Source: Novosphingobium sp. PC22D (GTDB taxonomy: Bacteria; Pseudomonadota; Alphaproteobacteria; Sphingomonadales; Sphingomonadaceae). Taken from it: 64,000 nt of DNA. Location of the stretch: positions 1-64,000 of the forward strand of contig NZ_MWMO01000007.1 of NCBI RefSeq assembly GCF_002556635.1, read 5' to 3'. A program made the translations under genes and the position numbers. Positions 26,181-34,532 of the stretch are shown one piece after another; position 1 is the stretch's first letter; each line of letters begins with the position of its first letter. The notes under the pieces were generated by a model. It made no database searches, was not told the origin of the DNA, and saw only the letters and a program-made list of their open reading frames with translations.

Positions 26181-27323
26181 TTACATTTGACCTAGGAACT
26201 CTGCCCACACAACCATCAAGTCGCGCCGCTTGTCGAAGAAGTCGGTGCGGCGATAGGCGGCTTCAACCTGGTTGCTAAGCTTGTGCGCCAGTGCCTTGTC
26301 CGCGACCTCCTTCGGGAAGTCGGTCTTCTCTGCTGCCCAATCGGTGAACGCGGAACGGAAGCCGTGGACGGTTGCACCCTTGATCCCGGCATCGCGCAGT
26401 AGCTTGGTCATTGTCATGTCGCTGATGGGTTTCTCGCCATTATTCGAGAACACGAGGCCAGCGTCGCTCGTCCGCAGTTTCCAGCGCCGACGCAGAATCG
26501 AAACCGCTGCCTTAGAGAGCGGCACGACATGCGTTTCCTTTGCCTTCATGCGCTCGCCGGGGATAGTCCAGGTTGCCTTGTCGAAATCGATCTCGGTCCA
26601 GACGGCCTTGCGCGTCTCGCTCGACCGCACGGCGTTGTAGATCGTGAAACGCAGGGCATCGCGGCCCGTGGTGGGTGATGCGGCCGCCAACTCCTTCATG
26701 AACGCTGGAATGTCGGCATAGGGCATGGCCTTGAAGTGCTCGACCTTGTCGGTCTGGCGCGGTAATCCTTTGCGGACTGAGCGCAGCGCAGCCTCTTCTT
26801 CACGCCATCCCTTGATATGCGCGAAGTCGAGCACGGCACCGATGCGCTGCAAGATCTTGCGAGCAGTATCGGGGATTTCGAGCCAGATCGGCGTGAGCAC
26901 CTCGACGACGTGGGTGCTGTCCACCTGATCGACGGGCTTCCTGCCGATCAGCGGGAAGACGTGGTTTTCCATGCTGGAAATCCAGTTGCGGTAGTTCTGG
27001 TTCTTCCAGCCGTCCTTCAACGCCTCGTAGCATTCGCGCGCTGCGGTTTCGAAGCTCGGCACCACTTTGCGCGACTTGCGTCGCTCGGCAACCGGATCGA
27101 TCCCAGAGCGAACCTGGCGGCGCAATGCGGCTGCGGCGTCCCGCGCCTCGGTCAGCGTCACATCGAGCGCCGATCCCAATCCGTAATCGCGCCGCCTGCC
27201 GTTATGCTGCATCCGCAAGACCCAACTGCGGGAGCCGCTTTCCTTCACGAAAAGACACAAGCCACGGCCATCAACGTAGCGACCGGGCTTGGCGTTCTTC
27301 ACCTTCAATGCTGTCAGTGCCAT
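26181..27323 (-). CDS. P4-type tyrosine integrase with DUF4102 arm domain
   Basis: A 380-residue site-specific recombinase. The N-terminal arm-binding DUF4102 domain has LKVKNAKPGRYVDGRGLCLF. The core-binding domain spans about residues 95-190. The catalytic domain shows Arg in AVRSSETRKAVW, H-x-x-R in VHGFRSAFTDWA, and the terminal His and Tyr in ALAHKLSNQVEAAYRR. Such enzymes insert genomic islands, usually into tRNA genes. No tRNA is visible next to it, so the original attachment site may have been lost or lie outside the window. The reading frame is intact. Confidence 0.88.
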   Translation of the reverse strand: MALTALKVKNAKPGRYVDGRGLCLFVKESGSRSWVLRMQHNGRRRDYGLGSALDVTLTEARDAAAALRRQVRSGIDPVAERRKSRKVVPSFETAARECYEALKDGWKNQNYRNWISSMENHVFPLIGRKPVDQVDSTHVVEVLTPIWLEIPDTARKILQRIGAVLDFAHIKGWREEEAALRSVRKGLPRQTDKVEHFKAMPYADIPAFMKELAAASPTTGRDALRFTIYNAVRSSETRKAVWTEIDFDKATWTIPGERMKAKETHVVPLSKAAVSILRRRWKLRTSDAGLVFSNNGEKPISDMTMTKLLRDAGIKGATVHGFRSAFTDWAAEKTDFPKEVADKALAHKLSNQVEAAYRRTDFFDKRRDLMVVWAEFLGQM

Positions 27324-27507
27324 AGGTTATACACACCATAAAAATTGTTCCAACTTTCGACCCCACATGATGATCGAAATGCAGGCAATCGGGGGCGATC
27401 AACCGTGAACACGGTAGAAGACAAATCCCTGATTTTACAGAGTAGTTATGGACGTCCCGACACTGTCTGCGACAGAAGTTTTAGCAATGTCGGGTGCGCC
27501 AATTTTC

Positions 27508-27728
27508 CGGCATTAGGTAGCAACGGCAGAAGGAAAGTCGGGCGCGGATTCCGGGGAGTTCCGGTAGTCTGCCGGGATGGGATCAACCAACCTTCGCCAC
27601 GCTCTCGGCAAGAAATATTCCGCGCTCACCGGCGAACTGGCGCGGGTGCGGACCAGCATTGATCACATCCACCGCGAGCCACCCGCAGCGCAGCCGCGCA
27701 GGCTTTCTGCGCCTGCTACCTAATGCCG
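27508..27728. repeat. Possible miniature element with 15-bp terminal inverted repeats
   Basis: CGGCATTAGGTAGCA at 27508-27522 is the exact reverse complement of TGCTACCTAATGCCG at 27714-27728. The 221-bp unit encloses a 48-codon frame whose TAA stop lies inside the right repeat. No clear target duplication flanks it. It could be a MITE, a truncated gene captured between repeats, or part of the integrase attachment region. Confidence 0.45.
27577..27723 (+). pseudogene. Short frame, probably the truncated start of a hypothetical gene
   Basis: 48 codons beginning MGSTNLRHALGKKYSALTGE and continuing ELARVRTSIDHIHRE. The pattern resembles the N-terminus of short coiled-coil hypothetical proteins found near mobile elements, here cut by the right inverted repeat. 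No ribosome site stands out. The function is unknown and the frame may not be expressed. Confidence 0.3.
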
Positions 27729-27898
27729 CAGTTTTTCGGCGATGAGAGCGGTTTAGGGGAAGGCGTTCTCCTATCATTGCCGATGACGCGGCGGGCTGGT
27801 GTGAGCGCGGAGCCGCATTTCGTCCGTTGCAGCAGGCGCATGCTGACCGTGCCTGCATCGCCATTGACCCGGGTCGCCAAGACTGGAATGGTTTGGAA

Positions 27899-29275
27899 AT
27901 GAACCTGCCATCATTTCGGGCGATCGCCACGGCTCTTCTCGGCGTCTCCCTTCTCCATGCGGCAGCCGGCCGGGCCGAGCCTCCTGTCCAACAAGCCATC
28001 TATTCCAACGCCACGGTCATCGACGGAACGGGCGCGGCGGCGCGGCATCACCAGGATATCGTCGTCGCGGACGAGCGCATCGTCGCGATCGTTCCGCACG
28101 GCTCGTCGGCTGCGCAAGACGACGTTCGCACGCGGCACATCGATCTTTCGGGCCGCTTCGTCATTCCCGGACTGATCGACAGCCACGTCCACATGGCCAC
28201 GCCGCCCGACCCGGCGAAGGCGCGCGCGCAGCTTCGGCGCGACCTCTACGGCGGCGTGACCGCGGTGCGCGACATGGCCGACGACACGCGCTTTGTCGCA
28301 GAACTGGCGCGCGAAGCCCGCTACGCGGAAATCCCCGCGCCCGATATCGCCCTTGTCGCGCTGTTCGCGGGACGGCCCTTCTTCGCCGATCCCCGCGTCG
28401 GGGCGGCAAGCAAGGGATATGCGCCCGGAACGGCGCCATGGATGCAGGCCATCGACGCGCAGACCGATCTGTCCGAGGCCGTCACGCTCGCGCGCGGCAC
28501 GGGAGCCACGGCGATAAAGATCTATGCCGACCTGCCCCGCGATCTCATCGCGGCGATCACGCGCGAAGCGCACCGCCAGCACATGCTGGTATGGGCCCAC
28601 AGCGCGGTGTTCCCCACCCGTCCGGCCGACGTGATCGACGCAGGCGTCGATACCGTGAGCCATGTCTGCTATCTCGCCTACCAGGTCGAGCCGGTCATGC
28701 TGTCCTCGTACGAGGATCACACGCCCGTCCATGAAGACCTGCTCGAGCAACCCGAAGACCCGGTCATGGCGGGGCTGTTCGCCGATATGGTGCGCCGAGG
28801 AACCATCCTCGATGCGACCGGCAGCCTGTTCGTGCGCCGGGATGCCGAGCGTGCCGCCCATCCCGAACGCAAACCGCTGCGGTGCACCGGGCCGGCGACG
28901 ACCCGCCTGACGCGGCAGGCGTGGCGCGCCGGGGTGCCGATTTCCACCGGCACCGATTCCGTCGCCGGGGCGGAGAGCCAGTGGCCCGATGTCTTCGCCG
29001 AGATCGAGTTCCTCGTGCGCGAGGTCGGCATGCCGCCGCTTGCCGCGATCCATTCCGCCACCGAGGTCGGCGCGCGTGCGATGGGGCGGGAAAGCGACAT
29101 GGGCACTCTCGAGCCCGCCAAGCTCGCGAACTTCGTCGTGCTCTCGGCCGATCCCGTCGCGGATATCGGCCATATCCGCAGCGTGGAGCTGACGGTGAAG
29201 CGCGGACACGAATATCGCCGCGCCGACTATCGCCCGGTCACCGCAGAAGAAATGGGTGGCGACGATGAAGACTGA
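27899..29275 (+). CDS. Secreted metal-dependent amidohydrolase
   Basis: A 458-residue amidohydrolase-superfamily protein (imidazolonepropionase/prolidase-like branch). The signal peptide ends near AAAGRAEPP. Metal and catalytic motifs are GLIDSHVHM (HxH), AIKIYADLP (Lys), VWAHSAV and VSHVCYL (His), and ISTGTDSVAG (Asp). Related enzymes hydrolyse cyclic or linear amide and peptide bonds. It opens a cluster with an M19 dipeptidase-like protein, a hydantoinase-like protein and a TonB receptor, so it probably acts in the periplasm on a substrate of that pathway. Its 3' end overlaps the next gene by eleven bases. Confidence 0.82.
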   Translation: MNLPSFRAIATALLGVSLLHAAAGRAEPPVQQAIYSNATVIDGTGAAARHHQDIVVADERIVAIVPHGSSAAQDDVRTRHIDLSGRFVIPGLIDSHVHMATPPDPAKARAQLRRDLYGGVTAVRDMADDTRFVAELAREARYAEIPAPDIALVALFAGRPFFADPRVGAASKGYAPGTAPWMQAIDAQTDLSEAVTLARGTGATAIKIYADLPRDLIAAITREAHRQHMLVWAHSAVFPTRPADVIDAGVDTVSHVCYLAYQVEPVMLSSYEDHTPVHEDLLEQPEDPVMAGLFADMVRRGTILDATGSLFVRRDAERAAHPERKPLRCTGPATTRLTRQAWRAGVPISTGTDSVAGAESQWPDVFAEIEFLVREVGMPPLAAIHSATEVGARAMGRESDMGTLEPAKLANFVVLSADPVADIGHIRSVELTVKRGHEYRRADYRPVTAEEMGGDDED

Positions 29276-30392
29276 CCGGCGAGCCTTTCTCGGTGCCGCC
29301 ACGGGCGCCACGGCGGCGGCCGCGCTCGGGTTTTCCGCCGAGGTCGAAGCGAGCGACGGACGCGGGATGATCGTCGTCAACGCGCTGGGCGGGCTGGGAG
29401 ATCCGAACGATCCGCGCGACGGCCTCGTCCCCAACCTCTCTCCGCGCGTGCTGGCAGAAGCGCACGCATCGGGCGTGACCGCGATCAACGTCACGCTCGG
29501 CTACGTTTCAGGCGAGGCCGATCCCTTCGAATCTTCCGTGCGCGACATCGCGGCCAGCGATGCGCTGGTGCGCGAGCACGCGCGCGACGTGCTGAAGGTC
29601 TTTGCTGCCGCCGATATCCGCCGCGCCCGCCAGGAAGGCCGCATCGGGCTGATCTACGGCTTCCAGAACGGCGCGATGATGGGCGAAGACCCGTCGCGCG
29701 TGGACATTTTCGCGGGGCTCGGCGTGCGTGTGTTCCAACTCACCTACAATCCGGCCAACCTGCTGGGTGACGGCTCCATGGCGCCCGGCAACCGCGGGAT
29801 TACGCCACTCGGCCGCGACGTCATCGCGCGCTGCAACGCGAACCGGGTCATGGTCGACCTGTCGCACAGCGGCGAACAGACCTGCCTCGAGGCGGCCCGC
29901 GCCTCCGCGCAGCCGATCTCCGTCAATCACACCGGCTGCCGCGCGCTGACCGACCTGCCGCGCAACAAGACCGACGAAGAGCTTCGCCTCGTGGCCGAGC
30001 GCGGCGGTTTCGTCGGCATATACTTCATGCCGTTCCTCAATCCCACGGGACACGCCCGCGCGGCCGATGTCGTCGCCCACCTCGAACACGCGGTCAATGT
30101 CTGCGGCGAAGACCACGTGGGTATCGGCACGGACGGATCGGTGACGCAGATCGACGATCTGGACGCCTATCGGGCCGTGCTCGCCAAGGAGATCGCGGAC
30201 CGGCGCGCCGCCGGCATCAGCGCCGCCGGAGAGCGGCCCGACACCTTTCCGTTCGTCGCCGACCTGCGCGGGCCCGACCAGTTCCACAAGCTTGCCGCGC
30301 TGCTCAAGGGCAGGGGCTGGAGCGAAGCGCGGATCGCAAAGGTCATGGGGCTGAATTTCCTGCGCTATGCCGAAGCCGTATGGGGCGCATGA
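29265..30392 (+). CDS. Tat-exported M19 dipeptidase-like protein with altered metal site
   Basis: A 375-residue renal-dipeptidase (M19) family protein. The start DRRAFLGAATGATAAAAL is a twin-arginine signal. Family motifs kept are VDLSHSGEQTCLEAARAS, ISVNHTGCRAL and HVGIGTDGS. The N-terminal HxD metal motif of the family is missing (the region reads MIVVNALGGLGDP), and the bridging Glu appears as Gln in YGFQNGAMMG. It may therefore use a different metal arrangement or a different reaction. The ATG at 29265 overlaps the amidohydrolase 3' end. Active M19 enzymes cleave dipeptides, including D-residues and carbapenems. Confidence 0.8.
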   Translation: MKTDRRAFLGAATGATAAAALGFSAEVEASDGRGMIVVNALGGLGDPNDPRDGLVPNLSPRVLAEAHASGVTAINVTLGYVSGEADPFESSVRDIAASDALVREHARDVLKVFAAADIRRARQEGRIGLIYGFQNGAMMGEDPSRVDIFAGLGVRVFQLTYNPANLLGDGSMAPGNRGITPLGRDVIARCNANRVMVDLSHSGEQTCLEAARASAQPISVNHTGCRALTDLPRNKTDEELRLVAERGGFVGIYFMPFLNPTGHARAADVVAHLEHAVNVCGEDHVGIGTDGSVTQIDDLDAYRAVLAKEIADRRAAGISAAGERPDTFPFVADLRGPDQFHKLAALLKGRGWSEARIAKVMGLNFLRYAEAVWGA

Positions 30393-30396
30393 CCCG

Positions 30397-31326
30397 ATGA
30401 TCGTGATCGACCGGGAAGAAGTCGTGCGGCGGCTCGACCATGCCACGTGCATCGGGCTTGTCCGCGAGGCGATGATCGCGCTCGCCGAAGGGCGAACGCA
30501 GCAGCTCCTGCGCGGAATCATCGACCTGGGCGGCGGCGACCTTTTCGGCGTAATGCCCGGCGCGATCGACGGCGCAGGCTTCGGCGTGAAGGTCGTGAGC
30601 GTGTTTCCCGGCGCCCCCGGCGGCCGCTCGCATCAGGGTGTGATCGTGGTGTTCAATCGCGAAACCGGCGCTCCGGCGGCCGTGATCGAAGGCGGTGAAG
30701 TGACCGCCATCCGCACCGGCTGCGCATCGGCCGTCGCGACCGGCGTCCTGGCGAACGAGGACGCGCACCGGCTGGCCGTGCTCGGAACCGGCGAGCAGGC
30801 ATGGCAGCATATCGCCGCGATCCGCCATGTTCGCGCGCTTTCGCAAGTGACGGTCTGGGGGCGCGACACGGCCAAGGCGGCGGCGCTCGCCGGCCGTGTG
30901 GAACGCGAACTGCAACTGGCGGCGAGAACTTCGCCGGACGTACCGGGCGCGGTCGCCGAGGCCGACATCATCTGCACGGTCACGGCGGCCGACAAGCCCG
31001 TCCTGTTCTCGCGCGACGTTCCTGATGGCGCGCATGTCAACGTGGTGGGCTCCAGCCGCCCCGGCCCGGCCGAGATCGATACCGCGCTGGTCGCCCGCGC
31101 GCGGTTCTTCCCCGATCACCGCGAAGGCGTGCTGGCGCAGGGCGCCGAATTCCTGAAAGCCCGCGAAGCCGGCCTGGTGACGGACGATCACGTCCTGCCG
31201 GAACTCGGGCATGTTCTCAACGGCGGCACGCCCGGCCGCCTCAGCCGAACCGATGTCACGATCTATAAATCGCTCGGCTCGATCGTGCAGGACCTTGCCT
31301 GCGCCGCCTATCTCGCCGGCGTATGA
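30397..31326 (+). CDS. Ornithine cyclodeaminase / mu-crystallin family protein
   Basis: A 309-residue NAD(P)-dependent enzyme. Visible are the substrate-side segment SHQGVIVVFNRETG, the Rossmann motif VLGTGEQAWQHIAAIR and the motif INVVGSSRPGPAEID. The family includes ornithine cyclodeaminases, alanine dehydrogenases and cyclic ketimine reductases; residues that decide between them cannot be settled by eye. The ATG at 30397 is preferred; one at 30367 overlaps the dipeptidase gene. In this cluster it could process an amino or imino acid freed by the hydrolases. Confidence 0.8.
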   Translation: MIVIDREEVVRRLDHATCIGLVREAMIALAEGRTQQLLRGIIDLGGGDLFGVMPGAIDGAGFGVKVVSVFPGAPGGRSHQGVIVVFNRETGAPAAVIEGGEVTAIRTGCASAVATGVLANEDAHRLAVLGTGEQAWQHIAAIRHVRALSQVTVWGRDTAKAAALAGRVERELQLAARTSPDVPGAVAEADIICTVTAADKPVLFSRDVPDGAHVNVVGSSRPGPAEIDTALVARARFFPDHREGVLAQGAEFLKAREAGLVTDDHVLPELGHVLNGGTPGRLSRTDVTIYKSLGSIVQDLACAAYLAGV

Positions 31327-31351
31327 GCATCGGCACGATAGAGGCGGAGAA

Positions 31352-31975
31352 TCAATAGAGATCCTCGATCATGCCTTTGGCGTAAGCCTGATCCAGCTCC
31401 TGCGCCGGCACCTCGTCGAGCTCGGCCAGGGCTTTCATGACCTGACCGACAGATGGCACCGATTGCCGGTCTATGTGCGATTCGGGCTTCCAAAGTGCGG
31501 CGCGGTTGATCGCGCGGCCGCAATGAAACAAGATCTCACTGATCGAAACGACGACGGCGAGCTTGGGAATGCGGGCGCCTTCTTTCAGAAGTTCGAGCAC
31601 TTCGCTGTCGGCCGTCAGTCCCGCGCGTCCGTTTATCCGCATGAACACGTCGAGCCCGGGAAACAGGAACAGCATACCGACATCGGGATGTTGCACGATA
31701 TTGCGCAAGGATTCGATCTTGTTGTTTCCCGGCCAATCGGCGAAGCACACCGTCTTGTCGTCGATGACCTGCACGACCCCCGGCGAGCCGCCGCGGGGAG
31801 AGGCGTCGAGGCCCGTCTCGCTGCCGCTCGCCAGTACGAAGAACGAGGCCTGCTCGAGATAGGCGAGATGATACTCGGTCAGATGCGTCTTGATCGCACG
31901 CATGACCTGGCTTCCCGGCGGGCTGTACATCCGGTCCAGATCATCATTGGTCAGGAAGGTAATTTCCTTCGTCAT
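31352..31975 (-). CDS. Pyridoxamine 5'-phosphate oxidase-family split-barrel protein
   Basis: A 207-residue FMN-binding split-barrel protein (LEQASFFVLASGSETGLDAS, then SPRGGSPGVVQVIDDKTV, ADWPGNNKIESLRNIV, HPDVGMLFLFPG). The ATG at 31975 is chosen; the frame is open a further nine codons upstream. It is convergent with the preceding gene and divergent from the TonB receptor gene, so it shares a 360-base control region with the latter. Members include nitro- or quinone-reducing flavoproteins; the actual substrate is unknown. Confidence 0.75.
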   Translation of the reverse strand: MTKEITFLTNDDLDRMYSPPGSQVMRAIKTHLTEYHLAYLEQASFFVLASGSETGLDASPRGGSPGVVQVIDDKTVCFADWPGNNKIESLRNIVQHPDVGMLFLFPGLDVFMRINGRAGLTADSEVLELLKEGARIPKLAVVVSISEILFHCGRAINRAALWKPESHIDRQSVPSVGQVMKALAELDEVPAQELDQAYAKGMIEDLY

Positions 31976-32338
31976 ATCGGATCTCCACTCTGGCGCGCCC
32001 ACGGCCCTCGGCTCCGGCGTCCGGCAAGCCGGCGAAGATCGCCAGGCGCTCCTGCGAACCGCGTTTTCCGGGCATAGGCCTAGGGCGATCCCCGGAAGTC
32101 ATCAACGCGCGCACGCCGCCTGCGGGTCGCGTCGCGCGGTCCCCGTGGCGTAGCAGGCTTCGACATTTTGATTAATAACAACGGCTTGCTGCTCCCGGCG
32201 TGCATCGCATTTTGCTGATGCGCGCATCCCGCCACCCAAATAAGTCGGTCTCGCCACCCTTCGCCGCGATGGAGGGCGCGCAAGCATGTCGTCACAACCG
32301 GTCCGGTTAAGGGTGCGCAGCCAAGACAGGGGAATGCG
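31976..32338. other. Divergent control region of the amide-degradation cluster
   Basis: It lies between the split-barrel gene and the TonB receptor gene. It contains the palindrome at 32296-32308, an AT-rich patch (ATTTTGATTAATAACAA near 32164) that could hold a promoter, and a short hairpin GCATC/GATGC near 32202-32221. No coding region is supported. Confidence 0.4.
32296..32308. promoter_or_regulatory. Palindrome upstream of the second TonB receptor gene
   Basis: AACCGGTCCGGTT is a perfect inverted repeat around a central T, 31 bases before the receptor start. It could be an operator for the LuxR-family regulator at the end of the cluster. Confidence 0.35.
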
Positions 32339-34465
32339 ATGAACAGCTTCAAGGTGACGCTATCGATCGGCACGGCGATCGCCGCCTTATCGTCCATGGC
32401 GGGATCGGCGCAGGCGCAAGTCGGGGCGGCGCCCGCGACCGCCAGCGACGTCGGACCGGGCGAGATCATCGTCACCGCGCAGCGGCGCGAAGAGCGCCTG
32501 CAGGACATCCCGATCCAGATCGACGCCTTCGGCACCGAAGCGATCGAGGATGCAGGCATCAAGTCGACCGCCGACGTCGTCGCGCAGATCCCCAACATGA
32601 CCTTCGACCGGGGCGATACCTACCGTTCCAACTTCATCACCATGCGCGGCCTCACGCAGATCAACAATGCCGATCCGCCGATCGCCTTCGTGCTCGACGG
32701 CGTTCCGCAGACCAACCAGCAGCAGCTCAGCGCGACTCTGTTCGATCTCGAGCGTGTCGAAGTGGTCAAGGGGCCGCAGGGCGCGCTCTACGGGCGCAAC
32801 GCCGTGGGCGGCGCGATCAACGTCATCACCACGCCGCCGACCAACGACTTCCAGGGCGTGGCGTCGGTGAGCTACGGCCGCGGCGATACGCTCGACCTCG
32901 CCGGGGGCGTTTCCGGGCCGATCGTCCGGGATGTTCTGATGGTCCGCCTCTCGGCCACGCACAAGGAGTCCGACGGGCTCATCAAGAACGACTTCCGCGG
33001 CGACAAGGTCGACTTCGTGGACCATGACGACGCCGTGCGCGGACGCCTGCTGTTCACGCCGAACGAGGCCCTGACCGTCGACCTGCGCGGCGAATATGCC
33101 GACTTCAAGGGCGGCTCGAACAGCTATGCGGCCGTGTTCTCGGGCGATCCGAACGACTTCGTGAACCCGCAGTTCAACTTCCCGGCCTTCGCCGAGGGGC
33201 GCAACTACGGCGGCACGCTGAAGATCGACTACGACTTCGGCGGCGCGACGCTGACCTCGATCACCGACGTGGCCGACTACCGGCAGACTAACCGCGCCGA
33301 TCTCGACTTCCGCAACCCGGTGGACTCGCCCTCGGGCATCTTCGGACAGGGGTTCCAGGCCGGGCAGGGTCAGAACCAGACCATCGAGACGTTCAGCCAG
33401 GAAGTGCGCCTCGTTTCCGACGGCAACCAGCCGCTGCGCTGGCTCGTGGGTGTCAACTACCTGTCCACGAACCGCAATCTGCGGACGCGGGCCTTCGTCG
33501 ACGTCACCAGCACCCCCGACCAGATCGACAACCCCGCGTTGATCTTCGCCGACAACTGGGAAGACAACAACAACGACGCCTACGGCGTCTTCGCCCAGGT
33601 CGACTACGATCTGGGTCCGAGCCTGACGCTGACCGGCGGCATCCGCTACGACAAGGACAAGCGCAAGCAGGAAGACGTCAACTCGGGCGCGGTGCGCAAG
33701 ACCTCGTTCGACCGCGTGCAGCCCAAGGCGACGCTGACCTGGAAGCCCACGGACGATGCCCTCGTCTACGCGACGTTCAGCACCGGCTTCCGTTCGGGCG
33801 GATACAACGCGCCGCAAGTCGGCGTGCCGGTGTTCAAGGCCGAGACGCTTGAAAACTACGAGATCGGGTTCAAGTCGGCCTGGGCCGACGACCGGATCAC
33901 GCTCAACGGCGCGATTTTCCAGATGAACGTGAAGAACTACCAGTTCTTCTATGTCGAGGCGGCGACGGCCTCGCAGATCATCGACAATATCGACAAGGTC
34001 CGCATTCGCGGCGCCGAACTGGAACTTCAGGCGCGGCCCGCCGAGGGGCTCGACGTTTCGGCCGCGATCGGTCTGATCGACAGCAATATCCGCAACAGCC
34101 TGCAGTTCCCGTCCGACGAGGGCAACAAGGCGCCGCGCACCGTCCCGTTCTCGTCGACCGTCTCCGCGCAGTATCGCAAGCCGCTGATGGACGGGATCGG
34201 CCTGTTCATGCGCGCCGAATGGCAGCACTTCGGCAAGAAGTACTGGAACACCGACAATGTCGCGGTGCAGGACCCCTACAACCTCGTCAACGTGCGCCTC
34301 GGCGTGGAATACGACGACATGGGCGTCTATTTCTTCGGGCGGAACATCTTCGGCGACGAGTATTACTCGGAATTCTTCCAACCGGCCTATTCCGGCCTCG
34401 ACGTGGCCATCGGCTACCCCTCGCAGCCTTCATCCTATGGCATCGAAGCACGCATCAAGTTCTAG
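32339..34465 (+). CDS. TonB-dependent outer-membrane receptor of the amide cluster
   Basis: A 708-residue receptor with a signal peptide (IGTAIAALSSMAGSAQAQ) and a plug start GEIIVTAQRREERLQDIPIQ. Further plug motifs are FITMRGLTQINNAD and VEVVKGPQGALYGRNAVGG; the barrel ends in RIKF. It is the likely uptake step for the cluster substrate. It lies between the exported hydrolases and the cytoplasmic hydantoinase-like enzymes, in line with import, opening and further degradation of one compound. Confidence 0.88.
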   Translation: MNSFKVTLSIGTAIAALSSMAGSAQAQVGAAPATASDVGPGEIIVTAQRREERLQDIPIQIDAFGTEAIEDAGIKSTADVVAQIPNMTFDRGDTYRSNFITMRGLTQINNADPPIAFVLDGVPQTNQQQLSATLFDLERVEVVKGPQGALYGRNAVGGAINVITTPPTNDFQGVASVSYGRGDTLDLAGGVSGPIVRDVLMVRLSATHKESDGLIKNDFRGDKVDFVDHDDAVRGRLLFTPNEALTVDLRGEYADFKGGSNSYAAVFSGDPNDFVNPQFNFPAFAEGRNYGGTLKIDYDFGGATLTSITDVADYRQTNRADLDFRNPVDSPSGIFGQGFQAGQGQNQTIETFSQEVRLVSDGNQPLRWLVGVNYLSTNRNLRTRAFVDVTSTPDQIDNPALIFADNWEDNNNDAYGVFAQVDYDLGPSLTLTGGIRYDKDKRKQEDVNSGAVRKTSFDRVQPKATLTWKPTDDALVYATFSTGFRSGGYNAPQVGVPVFKAETLENYEIGFKSAWADDRITLNGAIFQMNVKNYQFFYVEAATASQIIDNIDKVRIRGAELELQARPAEGLDVSAAIGLIDSNIRNSLQFPSDEGNKAPRTVPFSSTVSAQYRKPLMDGIGLFMRAEWQHFGKKYWNTDNVAVQDPYNLVNVRLGVEYDDMGVYFFGRNIFGDEYYSEFFQPAYSGLDVAIGYPSQPSSYGIEARIKF

Positions 34466-34532
34466 AAATGAAGGCGGGCCGGGGGCGTGCGCCGTTCCGG
34501 CCGCCCCCATCGCCGCAAGGGTGGTTTGAATT

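Larger units (their letters stand above)
27324..27898. other. Integrase upstream region
   Basis: Between the integrase start and the amidohydrolase gene lies 575 bases without a firmly supported gene. It holds the 15-bp inverted repeat pair at 27508-27522 / 27714-27728 and a short reading frame at 27577-27723. No tRNA-like att sequence was recognised. Confidence 0.4.

Noticed and set aside
27324..27507. tRNA-based attachment site next to the integrase
   Set aside because: No cloverleaf or T-arm consensus was found on either strand.
27911..29494. 527-codon minus-strand frame opposite the amidohydrolase
   Set aside because: It is a GC-driven shadow; the sense strand carries a signal peptide and all amidohydrolase metal motifs.
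32387..34381. 664-codon minus-strand frame opposite the TonB receptor
   Set aside because: It is the antisense of a receptor with complete signal, plug and barrel motifs; the translation has no recognisable family.
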